A stretch of 64,000 nt of DNA from an alpha proteobacterium AAP38 (GTDB taxonomy: Bacteria > Pseudomonadota > Alphaproteobacteria > Azospirillales > Azospirillaceae), in NCBI GenBank assembly GCA_001296005.1, contig LJHR01000027.1:1-64000 (forward strand), read 5' to 3'. How positions within the stretch are numbered: position 1 is the stretch's first letter; each line of letters opens with the position of its first letter. The notes under the pieces were generated by a model that saw only the letters and a list, made by a program, of their open reading frames with translations, was not told the DNA's origin and did not search any database. The translations under genes and the position numbers were made by a program. Below are positions 33,561 through 42,979 of this stretch, piece by piece.

Positions 33561-35346
33561 ATTCGCCATCGGTCCCGCGTCGGCACCGCTGCTGCGGGTG
33601 GAGGGGTTGCGGGTTTCCCTGACAGGTGCCAGGGCCGATATCGTCAGCGATATCGGCTTCACCCTGCGCCCCGGGGAGATTGTGGGGCTGGTCGGGGAAA
33701 GCGGATCGGGCAAAAGCACCATTGCCGCCGCCCTGCTGGGCCACGCCCGCAAAGGGGCGGTGATCACGGGCGGGCGGGTGATCCTGGACGATCTGGACAT
33801 CCTGTCCGCCGAAGCATCGGCCCTGCGGGACCTGCGCGGGGCCAGGGTGGCGCATGTGCCGCAGGACCCCGGTGCCGCGCTGAACCCCATGCTGCGCATC
33901 GGTGCGCATCTGGATGAAGTGCTGGATGTGCATGCACCCGGCATGACGCCGGATCAGCGGGTGGAGCGTGTGGTGGCTGTGATGGCCGATGTCGGCCTGC
34001 CCCCCGATCCCGCCTTCCGCCAGCGCTTCCCGCATCAGCTGTCCGGCGGCCAGCAGCAGCGTGTGCTGCTGGCCCTGGCCTTCCTGCTGCGGCCCCGGCT
34101 TGTCGTGCTGGACGAGCCGACGACGGCGCTGGATGTGGTGACCAAGGCTCAGGTCCTGGAAACCGTGCGCCATCTCTGCCGCCGGCAGGGGGCAGGCGCG
34201 TTGTATGTGTCCCATGATCTCAGCGTTGTGCGCGATCTGGTCGACCGTCTGGTCGTGCTTTATGCAGGCCGAGTGGTAGAGACGGCGGCCAGCCACACCC
34301 TGTTCGCGGAGCCGCGCCATCCCTATACGCGCGGCCTGCTGGCGGCTATGCCAGATATCGCGGTGCGCCGCCATCTGCTGGCTGTGCCCGGCCATGCCGC
34401 GGCCCCGGCCGCGCGCGGGGAGGGGTGTCCGTTTCGCAGCCGTTGTGCGGTAACCACCGACCGTTGCCTTGACCTGCCGCCCTGGCAGGAGCAGGGCCGC
34501 GGGCATGGGGTTGCCTGTCATCATCCTGTCTCCGGTTCCCTGGCCGTCGCCGTTGAACAGACCGGTCCGGCGGCTGGCACCGGTGGCCGTGAGCCCTTGC
34601 TGTCCGTGCGGGGTGCCACGGCCCGTTATGGCAAGCAGGTGGTGCTGTCCGGTGTGGATCTTGATCTTCATGCCGGTGAATGCACGGCCCTGGTGGGGGC
34701 GTCGGGGTCCGGCAAGACCACGCTGGCCCGCGCCATCATGGGGCTAGGGGAAGATGTCGCCGGAACCTTGCTGCTGGACGGTGTGGCGCAAGGGTTGCGT
34801 GAGGGGTTGCGGGGGACGGCACAGCGCCGCCGCATCCAGTACATCTTCCAGAACCCGTCACGTGCCCTGAACCCACGTCAAAAGGTGGGAGATATCCTGG
34901 GGGCTGTGGCGCGGCATTTCCTCCCCCTGGACCGGGGGCAGACGGCGGCGTGCGTGGCCGCAACCCTGGCCAAGGTGGCGCTGCCCGCCAGTGCCGCCGA
35001 CCGTTTTCCAGCCGAACTGTCGGGTGGGGAGCAGCAGCGCGTGGCCATTGCCCGCGCCCTTATCTGCGAACCCGATCTGCTGATCTGTGACGAGATCACA
35101 TCGGCCCTGGACGTGTCGGTGCAGGCGGCAATTGTCGAGCTTCTGCGTGGGTTGCAGCAAGAGGGGCTGACCCTACTGTTCGTCACCCATGATCTGGCCC
35201 TTGTCCGCTCCATCGCTGACCGGGTGGTGGTGCTGAATGCCGGGGCCATTGTGGAACAGGGGGCGGCGGGTCCGCTGCTGGACTGCCCGCACCACCCCTA
35301 TACCCGATCCCTGATCGCGGCCAGTGGCCGGGCGGTGGCGTCATGA
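33550..35346 (+). CDS. Fused double ABC ATPase, DppD-DppF type
   Basis: A 598-residue protein joining the two ATPase subunits of an oligopeptide-type importer. First half: Walker A GESGSGKST near residue 50, signature LSGGQQQRVLLALAF near 164, Walker B VVLDEPTTALD, then the Cys-containing OppD/DppD tail (CPFRSRCAVTTDRC). Second half: Walker A GASGSGKTT near 385, signature LSGGEQQRVAIARAL, Walker B LLICDEITSALD. Both halves look catalytically complete. The start at 33550 (MPAEFAIG) follows a GGGGGGAAAA stretch. Fusion of both halves is well known in alphaproteobacteria. Confidence 0.92.
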   Translation: MPAEFAIGPASAPLLRVEGLRVSLTGARADIVSDIGFTLRPGEIVGLVGESGSGKSTIAAALLGHARKGAVITGGRVILDDLDILSAEASALRDLRGARVAHVPQDPGAALNPMLRIGAHLDEVLDVHAPGMTPDQRVERVVAVMADVGLPPDPAFRQRFPHQLSGGQQQRVLLALAFLLRPRLVVLDEPTTALDVVTKAQVLETVRHLCRRQGAGALYVSHDLSVVRDLVDRLVVLYAGRVVETAASHTLFAEPRHPYTRGLLAAMPDIAVRRHLLAVPGHAAAPAARGEGCPFRSRCAVTTDRCLDLPPWQEQGRGHGVACHHPVSGSLAVAVEQTGPAAGTGGREPLLSVRGATARYGKQVVLSGVDLDLHAGECTALVGASGSGKTTLARAIMGLGEDVAGTLLLDGVAQGLREGLRGTAQRRRIQYIFQNPSRALNPRQKVGDILGAVARHFLPLDRGQTAACVAATLAKVALPASAADRFPAELSGGEQQRVAIARALICEPDLLICDEITSALDVSVQAAIVELLRGLQQEGLTLLFVTHDLALVRSIADRVVVLNAGAIVEQGAAGPLLDCPHHPYTRSLIAASGRAVAS

Positions 35347-35402
35347 TCCGTCATCTCTGTTGTCCCATCGGCCTTCCATGAACAGCAAGGACAGCCAGCG
35401 AC

Positions 35403-36569
35403 ATGCATGACGGGCCGGACCCGGCCGAAGGGGAAGATGAGATGATCCATGGAACCGACCGCGCGGCTCTGTCGCGCCACCCGTCGCCCGGCCCCGCCGG
35501 TCAGGTCATCCATCTGGATCATGTCCAGGCCCCGCCCCGTGTCGCCCGTGCCCGCGCCCTGATCTTCAATGATGACAAATCGCGGGCGCTGCTGTCCCTG
35601 ATGGCGCGCGTGGCGCCCAGCGATGCGTCGGTGATGATCACGGGTGAGACGGGGACGGGCAAGGAACTGGCGGCCCGCCATATCCACCGCCTGTCGAACC
35701 GCGCCGACAAGCCGTTCCTGGCCATCAATTGCGGCGCCTTCACCGAGACCCTGATCGAAAGCGAGTTGTTCGGCCATGAGAAGGGGGCCTTCACGGGGGC
35801 GTTCGCCGGCCGCCCCGGCTGGTTCGAGGCAGCACATGGCGGCACCATCTTCCTGGATGAGATCGGGGATTTGTCCTTGTCGCTGCAGGTGAAACTGCTG
35901 CGTGTCCTGCAGGAACGTGAAGTTGTGCGGGTGGGCGCGCGGACCAGCATCCCTGTCAATGTCCGCGTCATCGCCGCCACCAATGTCGATCTGTTGAAGG
36001 CGGTGGCCGCCGGGCGCTTCCGGGAGGATCTCTATTACCGATTGCAGGTGGTGCATCTGCCGCTGCCGCCGTTGCGGGACCGCCGGGACGACATTTTGCC
36101 CCTGGCCGATCATTTCGTGCGTCTCTACGCCTCCAATGAAAGCACTCTCCCGCTGATCATCGCCCCGGAAGCGGCGATGGCGCTGCGCGCCTATCATTGG
36201 CCGGGCAATATCCGAGAGCTGGAAAATGTCGTCCACCGCGCCACGCTGGTCTGCCAGGGTGGCCTGATCCGGGTGCCTGACCTGTTGCTGCCCACGGCGG
36301 CGCACCCCCTACCGACCGTCGACGCCGGCAGGTCGCGTGTGCCCGACCCCGTCCAGGACCCGCTGGACGCCATCCGTCCGCTGCTGCATCAACTGTTTCA
36401 GCGCGGGGAACCGGACCTGCTGGACCGGCTGATCGATCTGATCATGCATGAGGCCCATGCCTTCGCGCAGGGAAACCAGGTGCGCACGGCCTCCATCCTG
36501 GGCGTGACGCGTAATGTCATCCGCACTTATCTGAAGCGGGTTGGTATCCTGAAACGCGCCGACGATTGA
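35403..36569 (+). CDS. Sigma-54-dependent activator without sensor domain (SfnR-like), number 1
   Basis: A 388-residue bacterial enhancer-binding protein. The AAA+ domain has Walker A GETGTGKE (81-88), the sigma-54 contact loop GAFTGA (128-133), Walker [10 protein letters not shown] (about 149-157) and the sensor region [15 protein letters not shown]. The C-terminus is a Fis-type helix-turn-helix ([20 protein letters not shown]). Only about 50 residues precede the AAA+ domain, so there is no receiver, PAS or GAF domain, as in SfnR of Pseudomonas as I recall it. It lies 56 bases after the importer ATPase. It is the best candidate to bind the three-site regions before P2 and P3. ATG 35442 is an alternative start. 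Confidence 0.92.
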   Translation: MHDGPDPAEGEDEMIHGTDRAALSRHPSPGPAGQVIHLDHVQAPPRVARARALIFNDDKSRALLSLMARVAPSDASVMITGETGTGKELAARHIHRLSNRADKPFLAINCGAFTETLIESELFGHEKGAFTGAFAGRPGWFEAAHGGTIFLDEIGDLSLSLQVKLLRVLQEREVVRVGARTSIPVNVRVIAATNVDLLKAVAAGRFREDLYYRLQVVHLPLPPLRDRRDDILPLADHFVRLYASNESTLPLIIAPEAAMALRAYHWPGNIRELENVVHRATLVCQGGLIRVPDLLLPTAAHPLPTVDAGRSRVPDPVQDPLDAIRPLLHQLFQRGEPDLLDRLIDLIMHEAHAFAQGNQVRTASILGVTRNVIRTYLKRVGILKRADD

Positions 36570-36586
36570 GACCCCGTCCCTCATAT

Positions 36587-36626
36587 CTGCACAGGATTGC
36601 ATTCGTCTGTGTGCGGTTCTGCGCAG
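36587..36626. promoter_or_regulatory. Three-site upstream activator region of P3
   Basis: CTGCACAG (36587), CTGTGTGC (36607) and CTGCGCAG (36619) start 20 and 12 bases apart, nearly the same arrangement as at 28674-28712 before P2. The distance to the -24 element (116 bases) is also close to that at P2 (110). The region begins 18 bases after the stop of the sigma-54 activator gene. Confidence 0.6.
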
Positions 36627-36701
36627 GTGCTGGTTAAAACCCACCAGGACGTCGCTGGGGCCAGATCAAAATTATCAGGATCTTCCTTGGATTTGTAAAA
36701 T

Positions 36702-36717
36702 TGGTACAGCATTTGCT
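36702..36717 (+). promoter_or_regulatory. Sigma-54 (-24/-12) promoter P3
   Basis: TGGTACAGCATTTGCT has GG at 36703-36704 and GC at 36715-36716 with the 12-base step; only the C after GG is changed to T. It lies 88 bases before the ATG of the TonB receptor at 36804 and would drive the receptor and the M20 hydrolase. Confidence 0.75.
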
Positions 36718-36803
36718 GAGTAAAATGTAGTTCGGCAAAATTAACAAAAATCATGAGTGATTTTTGGTCGAACGGATTTCCAAAATCCTGTTCTGGAGCC
36801 ATC

Positions 36804-39065
36804 ATGACCCCCCGTATCCGCTGCAAGGCGATGTTGCTGGCGCCCATTCTGCCGCTGGCCGTTTCCATTGCCCATGCACAGCCCGCCGCCGAGGCCGAGG
36901 CGAACGGTCCGATCACCGAGATCATTGTTACTGCTCTGAAGCGCAGTGAACGTCTGCTGGACGTGCCGGCCAGCATCACGGCCCTGGGGGAAGAAAGCCT
37001 GAAGGCCGGCAGCATCGACAGCGCCAACGATCTGGTTCGCGCCGTGCCCAGCTTGACCATCACCGATCAGGGACCGGGCCAGCGCCGTTTCACCCTGCGT
37101 GGTGTGCGCAGTGCCGGTGATGCCCAGGTTGGCATCTATTATGATGAAACACCGCTGGTCGGTCCGCCCGGCACCACCAGTGATGCTGGCGCCAGCCAGT
37201 CCGATTTCCGGCTGTTCGATATCGAGCGGGTCGAGGTTCTGCGCGGGCCGCAAGGTACGCTGTACGGTTCCGGTTCTGTGGGTGGCACCATCCGTCTTGT
37301 CACGCAGAAGCCGGGTTTCGAACCGGAAGCCAAGATCGACCTGACCGGCACGAGCACCCGGCATGGTGGCAAGGGCTATCAGATCAACACAGCCCTCAAC
37401 GCACCATTGGTGGCGGACAAGCTGGCGGCCCGTGTCGTCTATTTCCGTCAGCAGGATGATGGCTGGGTCGACAATCCCGGTCTGGGGCTGGAGCGTATCA
37501 ACCGGACCTTCAGCCATGGTGGCCGCCTTCTGGTCCGGGCCCTGCCGGTGGAAGGTCTGACCCTAGACCTGGCGGCGCATTACCTGCGCTCCTCCGGCGG
37601 GGCCAGCACATGGTCACCGGCGGCGGGCACCTATAATGCCGTCAATCGCTCCCAGGTGCCCTATTCGGATGAACAGCGGGTGTTCAGCTTCTCCGGCAAG
37701 GCCGAGCTGGGATTTGCCGATGCGGTTTTCACCACCTCATATCAGGACCGCGACAGCGTGGTGACGCGCGATCCCACCTACCTGTTCCAGTCCTTCAAGA
37801 ACTCGGCGGCCAATTGCCGGACCCGCTTTGCCACCGCTGTCTGCGCCACGCCCGCCGGCATCACGGCCTTCAACGCCTATGTCGACAGTCTGACGCCCGT
37901 TATCTATTACCAGCCGCAATCGGTCAGCAACTGGACCAATGAATTCCGGCTGCAATCGTCGGATGGCGGTCCGCTGCAATGGACGGTCGGCCTTTATTAT
38001 GAGGATCGTGATGCCAGGGTTCTGTCGGAGGCCCGGCGGACCAGCGGCACCAATGGTCTGCCCATCGCTGCCGCCCCGCTGCTTCAGCGACATGTCGTGG
38101 ATGATCTGAAGCAGAAGGCGGTTTTCGGTGAGGTAACCTATGAGATATTGCCCGACCTGAAACTGACGGGTGGTGGTCGCTATTACGATTACGACAAGAC
38201 AGTCGGCGGGGATACGACGGTCGGTCTGGACATTCTGCGCACCAGCGTGACACCCTTTGCGCTGTACAAGTCCGGTGACAAGGGTGGCCTCTACAAGGCC
38301 AATATCAGTTGGAAACCCGACGATGCGGTCCAGCTTTATGCCCAGGCGGCCAGTGGCTATCGGCCCGGTGGCGTCAATCAGGTGCTGGGTCTGGCCCAGG
38401 CGCTGGGCTATCAGCCCGATGATTTGAAAACCTATGAAGCCGGGGCCAAGGCATCACTGTTCGATGGGCTGCTGACGGGAGCCTTGTCCGGCTACATCAC
38501 CGACTGGTCGGACATGCAGGTGTCCATCAATTCCGGTTCCTTCGTCTATCTGGGTAATGCCGGTGCCGCCCGCATCAAGGGGCTGGAACTGGAAGCCGCC
38601 TTGCATCCGCTTGATGGCTTGACGCTGTCCGGATATGGGGTGCTGACATCGGCCAAGCTGACCCAGGATCAGGTACCCGACGGGGTGACGCCGTTGGCGA
38701 CCACGGCCCGCAAGGGCGACCGTGTCCCCTTTATCGCGCGCAAAAGCTTCTCCCTGTCCGCCACCTATGAGGCGGCGGTGAGCGCGGCGTGGAACGGCTT
38801 TGTGCGGGGTGATGTGAACTATGTCGGGCCGTCGCGCGCCGACTTCCGGCCCAATGCCATCGGCTATCGCGCCCTGGGCGATTGCTACCAGAGCAATGTC
38901 CGGCTGGGCGTCGATAATGGGACCTGGGGGCTGCAGCTTTATGTCAACAACCTGACGGATGAGGTCGGGCGTGTTGCCGCCGGCAATGTGTTGGGCGGCA
39001 GCATTGAGACGGTCACCAGCATCGCGCCGCGCACCGTTGGCGTGAACCTGAATGCCAAGTTCTGA
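36804..39065 (+). CDS. TonB-dependent outer-membrane receptor after promoter P3
   Basis: A 753-residue receptor with a signal peptide ending at SIAHAQ, a TonB box (TEIIVTALKRSERLLDVP), a plug (RVEVLRGPQGTLYGSGSVGG) and a barrel ending in VNLNAKF. The start at 36804 is preceded by GGAG; the longer frame from 36753 lacks a signal peptide at its start. A gap of 24 bases separates it from an exported M20 hydrolase, suggesting that the receptor takes up a conjugate or peptide-like compound which the hydrolase cleaves in the periplasm. The promoter and activator sites link it to the sulfur circuit. Confidence 0.9.
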   Translation: MTPRIRCKAMLLAPILPLAVSIAHAQPAAEAEANGPITEIIVTALKRSERLLDVPASITALGEESLKAGSIDSANDLVRAVPSLTITDQGPGQRRFTLRGVRSAGDAQVGIYYDETPLVGPPGTTSDAGASQSDFRLFDIERVEVLRGPQGTLYGSGSVGGTIRLVTQKPGFEPEAKIDLTGTSTRHGGKGYQINTALNAPLVADKLAARVVYFRQQDDGWVDNPGLGLERINRTFSHGGRLLVRALPVEGLTLDLAAHYLRSSGGASTWSPAAGTYNAVNRSQVPYSDEQRVFSFSGKAELGFADAVFTTSYQDRDSVVTRDPTYLFQSFKNSAANCRTRFATAVCATPAGITAFNAYVDSLTPVIYYQPQSVSNWTNEFRLQSSDGGPLQWTVGLYYEDRDARVLSEARRTSGTNGLPIAAAPLLQRHVVDDLKQKAVFGEVTYEILPDLKLTGGGRYYDYDKTVGGDTTVGLDILRTSVTPFALYKSGDKGGLYKANISWKPDDAVQLYAQAASGYRPGGVNQVLGLAQALGYQPDDLKTYEAGAKASLFDGLLTGALSGYITDWSDMQVSINSGSFVYLGNAGAARIKGLELEAALHPLDGLTLSGYGVLTSAKLTQDQVPDGVTPLATTARKGDRVPFIARKSFSLSATYEAAVSAAWNGFVRGDVNYVGPSRADFRPNAIGYRALGDCYQSNVRLGVDNGTWGLQLYVNNLTDEVGRVAAGNVLGGSIETVTSIAPRTVGVNLNAKF

Positions 39066-39089
39066 CCTGCATCTCCAAGGAGGACGATC

Positions 39090-40562
39090 ATGAAAAGAGA
39101 ATTGCAAAAGCAGGCATGCTTGCGGGCTCTCGGCATCGCGCTGTGCCTGTCGGTTCCGGCATATGCGGCACCGGAGGAGGGAGATGCCAAGGCCATCCTG
39201 GCTTCTGTCGACAGCCTGACGCCCAAACTGGCGGCTGCTGCCCAGGATGTCTGGTCCTATGCCGAGGTGGGTTTCAAGAAGGGAAAGAGCACCGCGCGGC
39301 TGCAAAAGGACCTGAAGGACGCGGGTTTCAAAATTGAAACCAGTGTCGCGGGCATTCCCACGGCCTTTGTCGCGACCGCGGGATCGGGCGGGCCGGTCAT
39401 TGCATTGTTGGCCGAATATGACGCGCTGCCTGGCCTGTCGCAAACGCCCACCGCAGAGCGGCATTCCGCCGGTGGTATTGCCGGCCATGCCTGCGGTCAT
39501 AATCTGCTGGGGGCTGCTTCCGTTACGGCGGCCATCGCGCTGAAGAAATGGCTGGACAAAACAGGCGTCAAGGGCATCATCCGCCTTTACGGCAGCCCCG
39601 CAGAGGAAGGGGGCTTTGCCAAGGTCTATTTTGTGCGCGAGGGCCTGTTCAAGGATGTGGATGCCGTTTTGTCCTGGCATCCGGGCGGCTCTAACCGGGC
39701 ATCGCAGGGACAGCTTCTGTCCATGCTGACCGCGAAGTTCACCTTCAAAGGGGTGCCATCGCATGCCGCCGCGGCACCGGAGCGGGGGCGTTCGGCCCTG
39801 GACGGCGTGGAAATCCACAATATTGCGGTGAATTACCTGCGCGAGCATGTGCCACAGGAAACCCGCATCCACTACACCATCACCAACGGCGGCGATCAGC
39901 CGAATATCGTACCCGCCAATGCCCAGAGCTTCTACTATGTACGCCACCATGATCCGGCTGTCGTCCAGGATGTCTGGAACCGGGTGAAGAAGGCGGCGGA
40001 TGGTGCGGCGCTGGCCACCGGGACGCAAGTCTCGGTTGAAATCATCGGCGGTTCCTATTCCACCTTGCCCAATGACACGCTGGGCCGGGTGGTGGATGCC
40101 AGTCTGAACCGGGTTGGCGGCTATCGCTTCACGGCGGAAGAAGCAGCCTATGCCAAGGCAGTCGCGGCCACGCTGCCCGGCGGCAACGGCGATCCGGGCG
40201 ACCCGTCGAAGATCGGGGCCTATGAATTTGGCCGCAAAGGGTCCGCTTCTTCTGATGTTGGTGATATCAGCTGGGTCGTGCCAACAGCCAGTCTGGGGAC
40301 CGCCACTTGGCCCGCTGGCACACCACCCCATAGCTGGCAGGCGGTATCAGCCAGCGGCACCAGCATCGGTGTCAAGGGGGCGGTGGTGGCGGCCAAGACG
40401 CTTGCTCTTTCCGCCACGGAACTGTTCCGAAAACCGGAGATCGCCGTGAAGGCGAAGGAGGAGCTTCTGAAAAGCCGGGGCAGGGATTTTACATACACGC
40501 CCCTGCTGGGCGACCGTGCCCCGGCTCTGGACTACACAGATCGGCCCGGTGCCGGGGGCTGA
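39090..40562 (+). CDS. Exported M20-family metal-dependent amidohydrolase (AbgB-like)
   Basis: A 490-residue hydrolase with a signal peptide (LGIALCLSVPAYAAPEEG). The M20 metal site is visible: His133, Cys135 and His137 in GHACGHN and the catalytic Glu pair 172-173 in SPAEEGG; HTH-like substrate-domain stretches follow (VPSHAAAAPERGRSALDG). The Cys in the HxCxH motif is typical of aminoacylase and p-aminobenzoyl-glutamate hydrolase relatives. It would hydrolyse amide bonds of an N-acyl amino acid or conjugate in the periplasm. It is co-transcribed with the TonB receptor from P3. Release of a sulfur-containing amino acid from a conjugate would fit the context, but this is inference. Confidence 0.87.
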   Translation: MKRELQKQACLRALGIALCLSVPAYAAPEEGDAKAILASVDSLTPKLAAAAQDVWSYAEVGFKKGKSTARLQKDLKDAGFKIETSVAGIPTAFVATAGSGGPVIALLAEYDALPGLSQTPTAERHSAGGIAGHACGHNLLGAASVTAAIALKKWLDKTGVKGIIRLYGSPAEEGGFAKVYFVREGLFKDVDAVLSWHPGGSNRASQGQLLSMLTAKFTFKGVPSHAAAAPERGRSALDGVEIHNIAVNYLREHVPQETRIHYTITNGGDQPNIVPANAQSFYYVRHHDPAVVQDVWNRVKKAADGAALATGTQVSVEIIGGSYSTLPNDTLGRVVDASLNRVGGYRFTAEEAAYAKAVAATLPGGNGDPGDPSKIGAYEFGRKGSASSDVGDISWVVPTASLGTATWPAGTPPHSWQAVSASGTSIGVKGAVVAAKTLALSATELFRKPEIAVKAKEELLKSRGRDFTYTPLLGDRAPALDYTDRPGAGG

Positions 40563-40661
40563 AACAGGCACCCGTCTTAGATAAGACCTGGGAATCTCTG
40601 AAAATTCTAGATTTGCGACGGCGCGGTTCATGGATCCGCGGGCGGCATCTGTTGCGTTGAA

Positions 40662-40685
40662 GGGCGGTGGCTGACGCCGCCGCCC
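40662..40685. terminator. Hairpin between converging genes
   Basis: GGGCGGTGGC and GCCGCCGCCC flank a TGAC loop (10 pairs, one of them G-T), 9 bases beyond the stop of the minus-strand TonB receptor gene and about 100 bases after the plus-strand hydrolase. There is no T-run; it may serve both transcripts. Confidence 0.45.
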
Positions 40686-40694
40686 CCCATCCGG

Positions 40695-42908
40695 TCAGAA
40701 ATCCACCCCGAAACGCACGCCGATTTCACGGGGTGCGCCCAGGAACTGGTTGGTGGACGCCGATGCCATGCCCGCGACATAGCGTTCATCGGTCAGGTTG
40801 GTGGCATACAACTCCGCCCGCCAATTATCCCGGTTCAAGGTCAGACGGGCAGAGATGAGGTCATAGGCGGCAAGCCTGTCGGAGATCGGCGAGTAGCCGA
40901 TATAGCTGTAGCGTTTACCGACATAGGAATAGTTCAGACGCGGCACCAGCGTTGTCTGGTCGTTGATGCTGAACGTGTACTGGGCGCCGATATTGCCGCT
41001 CCAGGTCGGGGAATAGAGGCTGGGTCCTGCCTTGGTCACCGCCATGAACGGCATATAGTTAAAGCAGAGCGGCGGTGCCGACGGCGTGCCGGCGGGGCAT
41101 TGCGGGCCCAGGGTGCCCGGCGGCAACGGGCGGGTATTGACATAGGGGACGCCACCATTCAGGCGGGAATCCACATAAGACACACCGCCATCGAAGCGGA
41201 AGCCGCCATACTGTCCCTCCACCTGTGCCTCCAAACCCTTGATGGTGGCATTGGTGATGTTCCGGATACCGGCCTGCCCGGACGCGGTGTCCAGGATATC
41301 GAACTGGAAGTTCGAATAATCATTGTAGAAGGCCGCCACCTGGGTGCGGACATGCCCGTCGAACAGGGTGGATTTCCAGCCCATTTCGTAATCCCAGACC
41401 GTCTCCGCCCGGAACCGGGAATCCATGGAATTGAACCCGCCGGGTTTGTACCCACGGGCAGCGAACACATAGAAAAGGTTATCCTCGTCCATGTTGAAAT
41501 TCAGGTTGGCCTTGCCGGTGTAGACCGACTCCTTGTGCGCGCCGGAAAGGTCGCTGACCTCCAGCCCGGTCGGCGGAAAACCCGGAATGCCACGCCCGAT
41601 GAAGACGCCGCCCGTTCCCGTCGCCTTGTAGTGTGAATACCGCCCGCCCAGCTGCAACTCAAACTGATTACTCAGATCGTAATTGCCCTGCATGAACAGA
41701 CCGGTCGTGGTCCGCTTGTTCTGGGGCAGGATGTCGGTCGGGAAACCGCCGCTGTTTTCCAGGATACGGACATCAATGACATTGCGCTGGAAATAGCCGC
41801 CCAGAATCCAGTTGAACCGTTCCTCCTCCGGGGAGATCAGGTTCAATTCCTCGCTATATTGCTTTTCATTGGCGTAATAGTCCCAGGCGACCTGCCCACC
41901 GAGTGACGCCGGGGCGCGGGTACCGTCAATATCGTCCAGGCTGTTGATGGTCTTGTCCTGATATCCGGAGACGGAACGCAGGACGATATCGTTGGCGAAG
42001 GTCTTGCGCAGTTCCAGGCTGGTGATCAGCGCCTCTTCCCGGTGCATGGTCGGGGTGTCGTAGCTGAGCCCGAAATAGTCGCGGGGGGTGTACGGCGCGA
42101 AATAGGTGCCGGGAATGGGCTGGTACGCGTAACCACCGGTACGCATGTCATTATACTGAACCTTGGCCAGGGCCTCGACGCTTTCATTCTCGAACAGAAG
42201 GCCGATACGGGCACCCTTCTCCTCCAGTTTGCCCGCTTTGTTATTGAACGGCCCGTCATCCTTGTAATAGCTGTCGTGACCCCGCACGAAGCCCGCGACG
42301 CGCAAGGCAAGCGTATCGCCGACCGGAACACCGGTTGCGGCCTCCAGCGAATAGGTGTTGTCGGTGCCATAGCCAGCGGTGACGTACCCGCTCTGGTCAT
42401 CAATCTTGGGGCTGCGTGACGTCAGGAAAATCGCCCCGCCGGTAGAGTTGGAACCGACCAGCGTGCCCTGCGGCCCGCGCAGCACCTCCACACCGGCCAG
42501 ATCATAGAAACTGTTGAACTGCACGATTGGCGGCTGGAAAAGGCCATCCACATAGGTGGCAACACCTGCCGTGGCATTGGGGGAATTGCTGGCCAGACCG
42601 ATGCCGCGAATGTTCACGGACTGGGTCTGGCCGGCATTGGTGATCGACAGCGACGGTGTGGCGGTTTGCAGATCGGCCAACTGCACCACCGCCTTGGCTT
42701 CCAGCTGGCTGGCGTCCAGTGCCGTGATGGCGATGGCCACTTTCTGCAGGTTTTCCGAACGCCGCTGGGCCGTGACGACAATCTCTTCAAGCACGAAGCC
42801 GGCTTTTTCGTCGGTTTCCGGGGGCGTTGTCTGTGCAAATGCGGCGGTGCTGATCGCGGTGGCGGTGGCCAAGGTCAAGCCCGCCACTTTCCGATGGACC
42901 TTCGTCAT
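40695..42908 (-). CDS. TonB-dependent outer-membrane receptor next to a serine hydrolase
   Basis: A 737-residue receptor with a signal peptide (TAISTAAFAQ), a TonB box (LEEIVVTAQRRSENLQKV), a plug with GVEVLRGPQGTLVGSNSTGG and a C-terminal barrel ending in EIGVRFGVDF. GGGAGG precedes the ATG. It lies 71 bases after the class C serine hydrolase, on the same strand, with a LuxR-type gene further upstream. The three genes probably form one regulated uptake and hydrolysis unit whose ligand is unknown; no sigma-54 promoter was seen here. Confidence 0.9.
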   Translation of the reverse strand: MTKVHRKVAGLTLATATAISTAAFAQTTPPETDEKAGFVLEEIVVTAQRRSENLQKVAIAITALDASQLEAKAVVQLADLQTATPSLSITNAGQTQSVNIRGIGLASNSPNATAGVATYVDGLFQPPIVQFNSFYDLAGVEVLRGPQGTLVGSNSTGGAIFLTSRSPKIDDQSGYVTAGYGTDNTYSLEAATGVPVGDTLALRVAGFVRGHDSYYKDDGPFNNKAGKLEEKGARIGLLFENESVEALAKVQYNDMRTGGYAYQPIPGTYFAPYTPRDYFGLSYDTPTMHREEALITSLELRKTFANDIVLRSVSGYQDKTINSLDDIDGTRAPASLGGQVAWDYYANEKQYSEELNLISPEEERFNWILGGYFQRNVIDVRILENSGGFPTDILPQNKRTTTGLFMQGNYDLSNQFELQLGGRYSHYKATGTGGVFIGRGIPGFPPTGLEVSDLSGAHKESVYTGKANLNFNMDEDNLFYVFAARGYKPGGFNSMDSRFRAETVWDYEMGWKSTLFDGHVRTQVAAFYNDYSNFQFDILDTASGQAGIRNITNATIKGLEAQVEGQYGGFRFDGGVSYVDSRLNGGVPYVNTRPLPPGTLGPQCPAGTPSAPPLCFNYMPFMAVTKAGPSLYSPTWSGNIGAQYTFSINDQTTLVPRLNYSYVGKRYSYIGYSPISDRLAAYDLISARLTLNRDNWRAELYATNLTDERYVAGMASASTNQFLGAPREIGVRFGVDF

Positions 42909-42979
42909 CGTTCATTCCCTCCCTGTCTTATTCGGGTTTGTTGGTATTTTTGTTTTCAACTGATCGTGGGTTTTGGCCC

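Noticed and set aside
38454-40331. Long minus-strand open frame (625 codons) opposite the TonB receptor and M20 genes
   Set aside because: It spans two certain genes on the other strand and gives a product with shadow-type composition.
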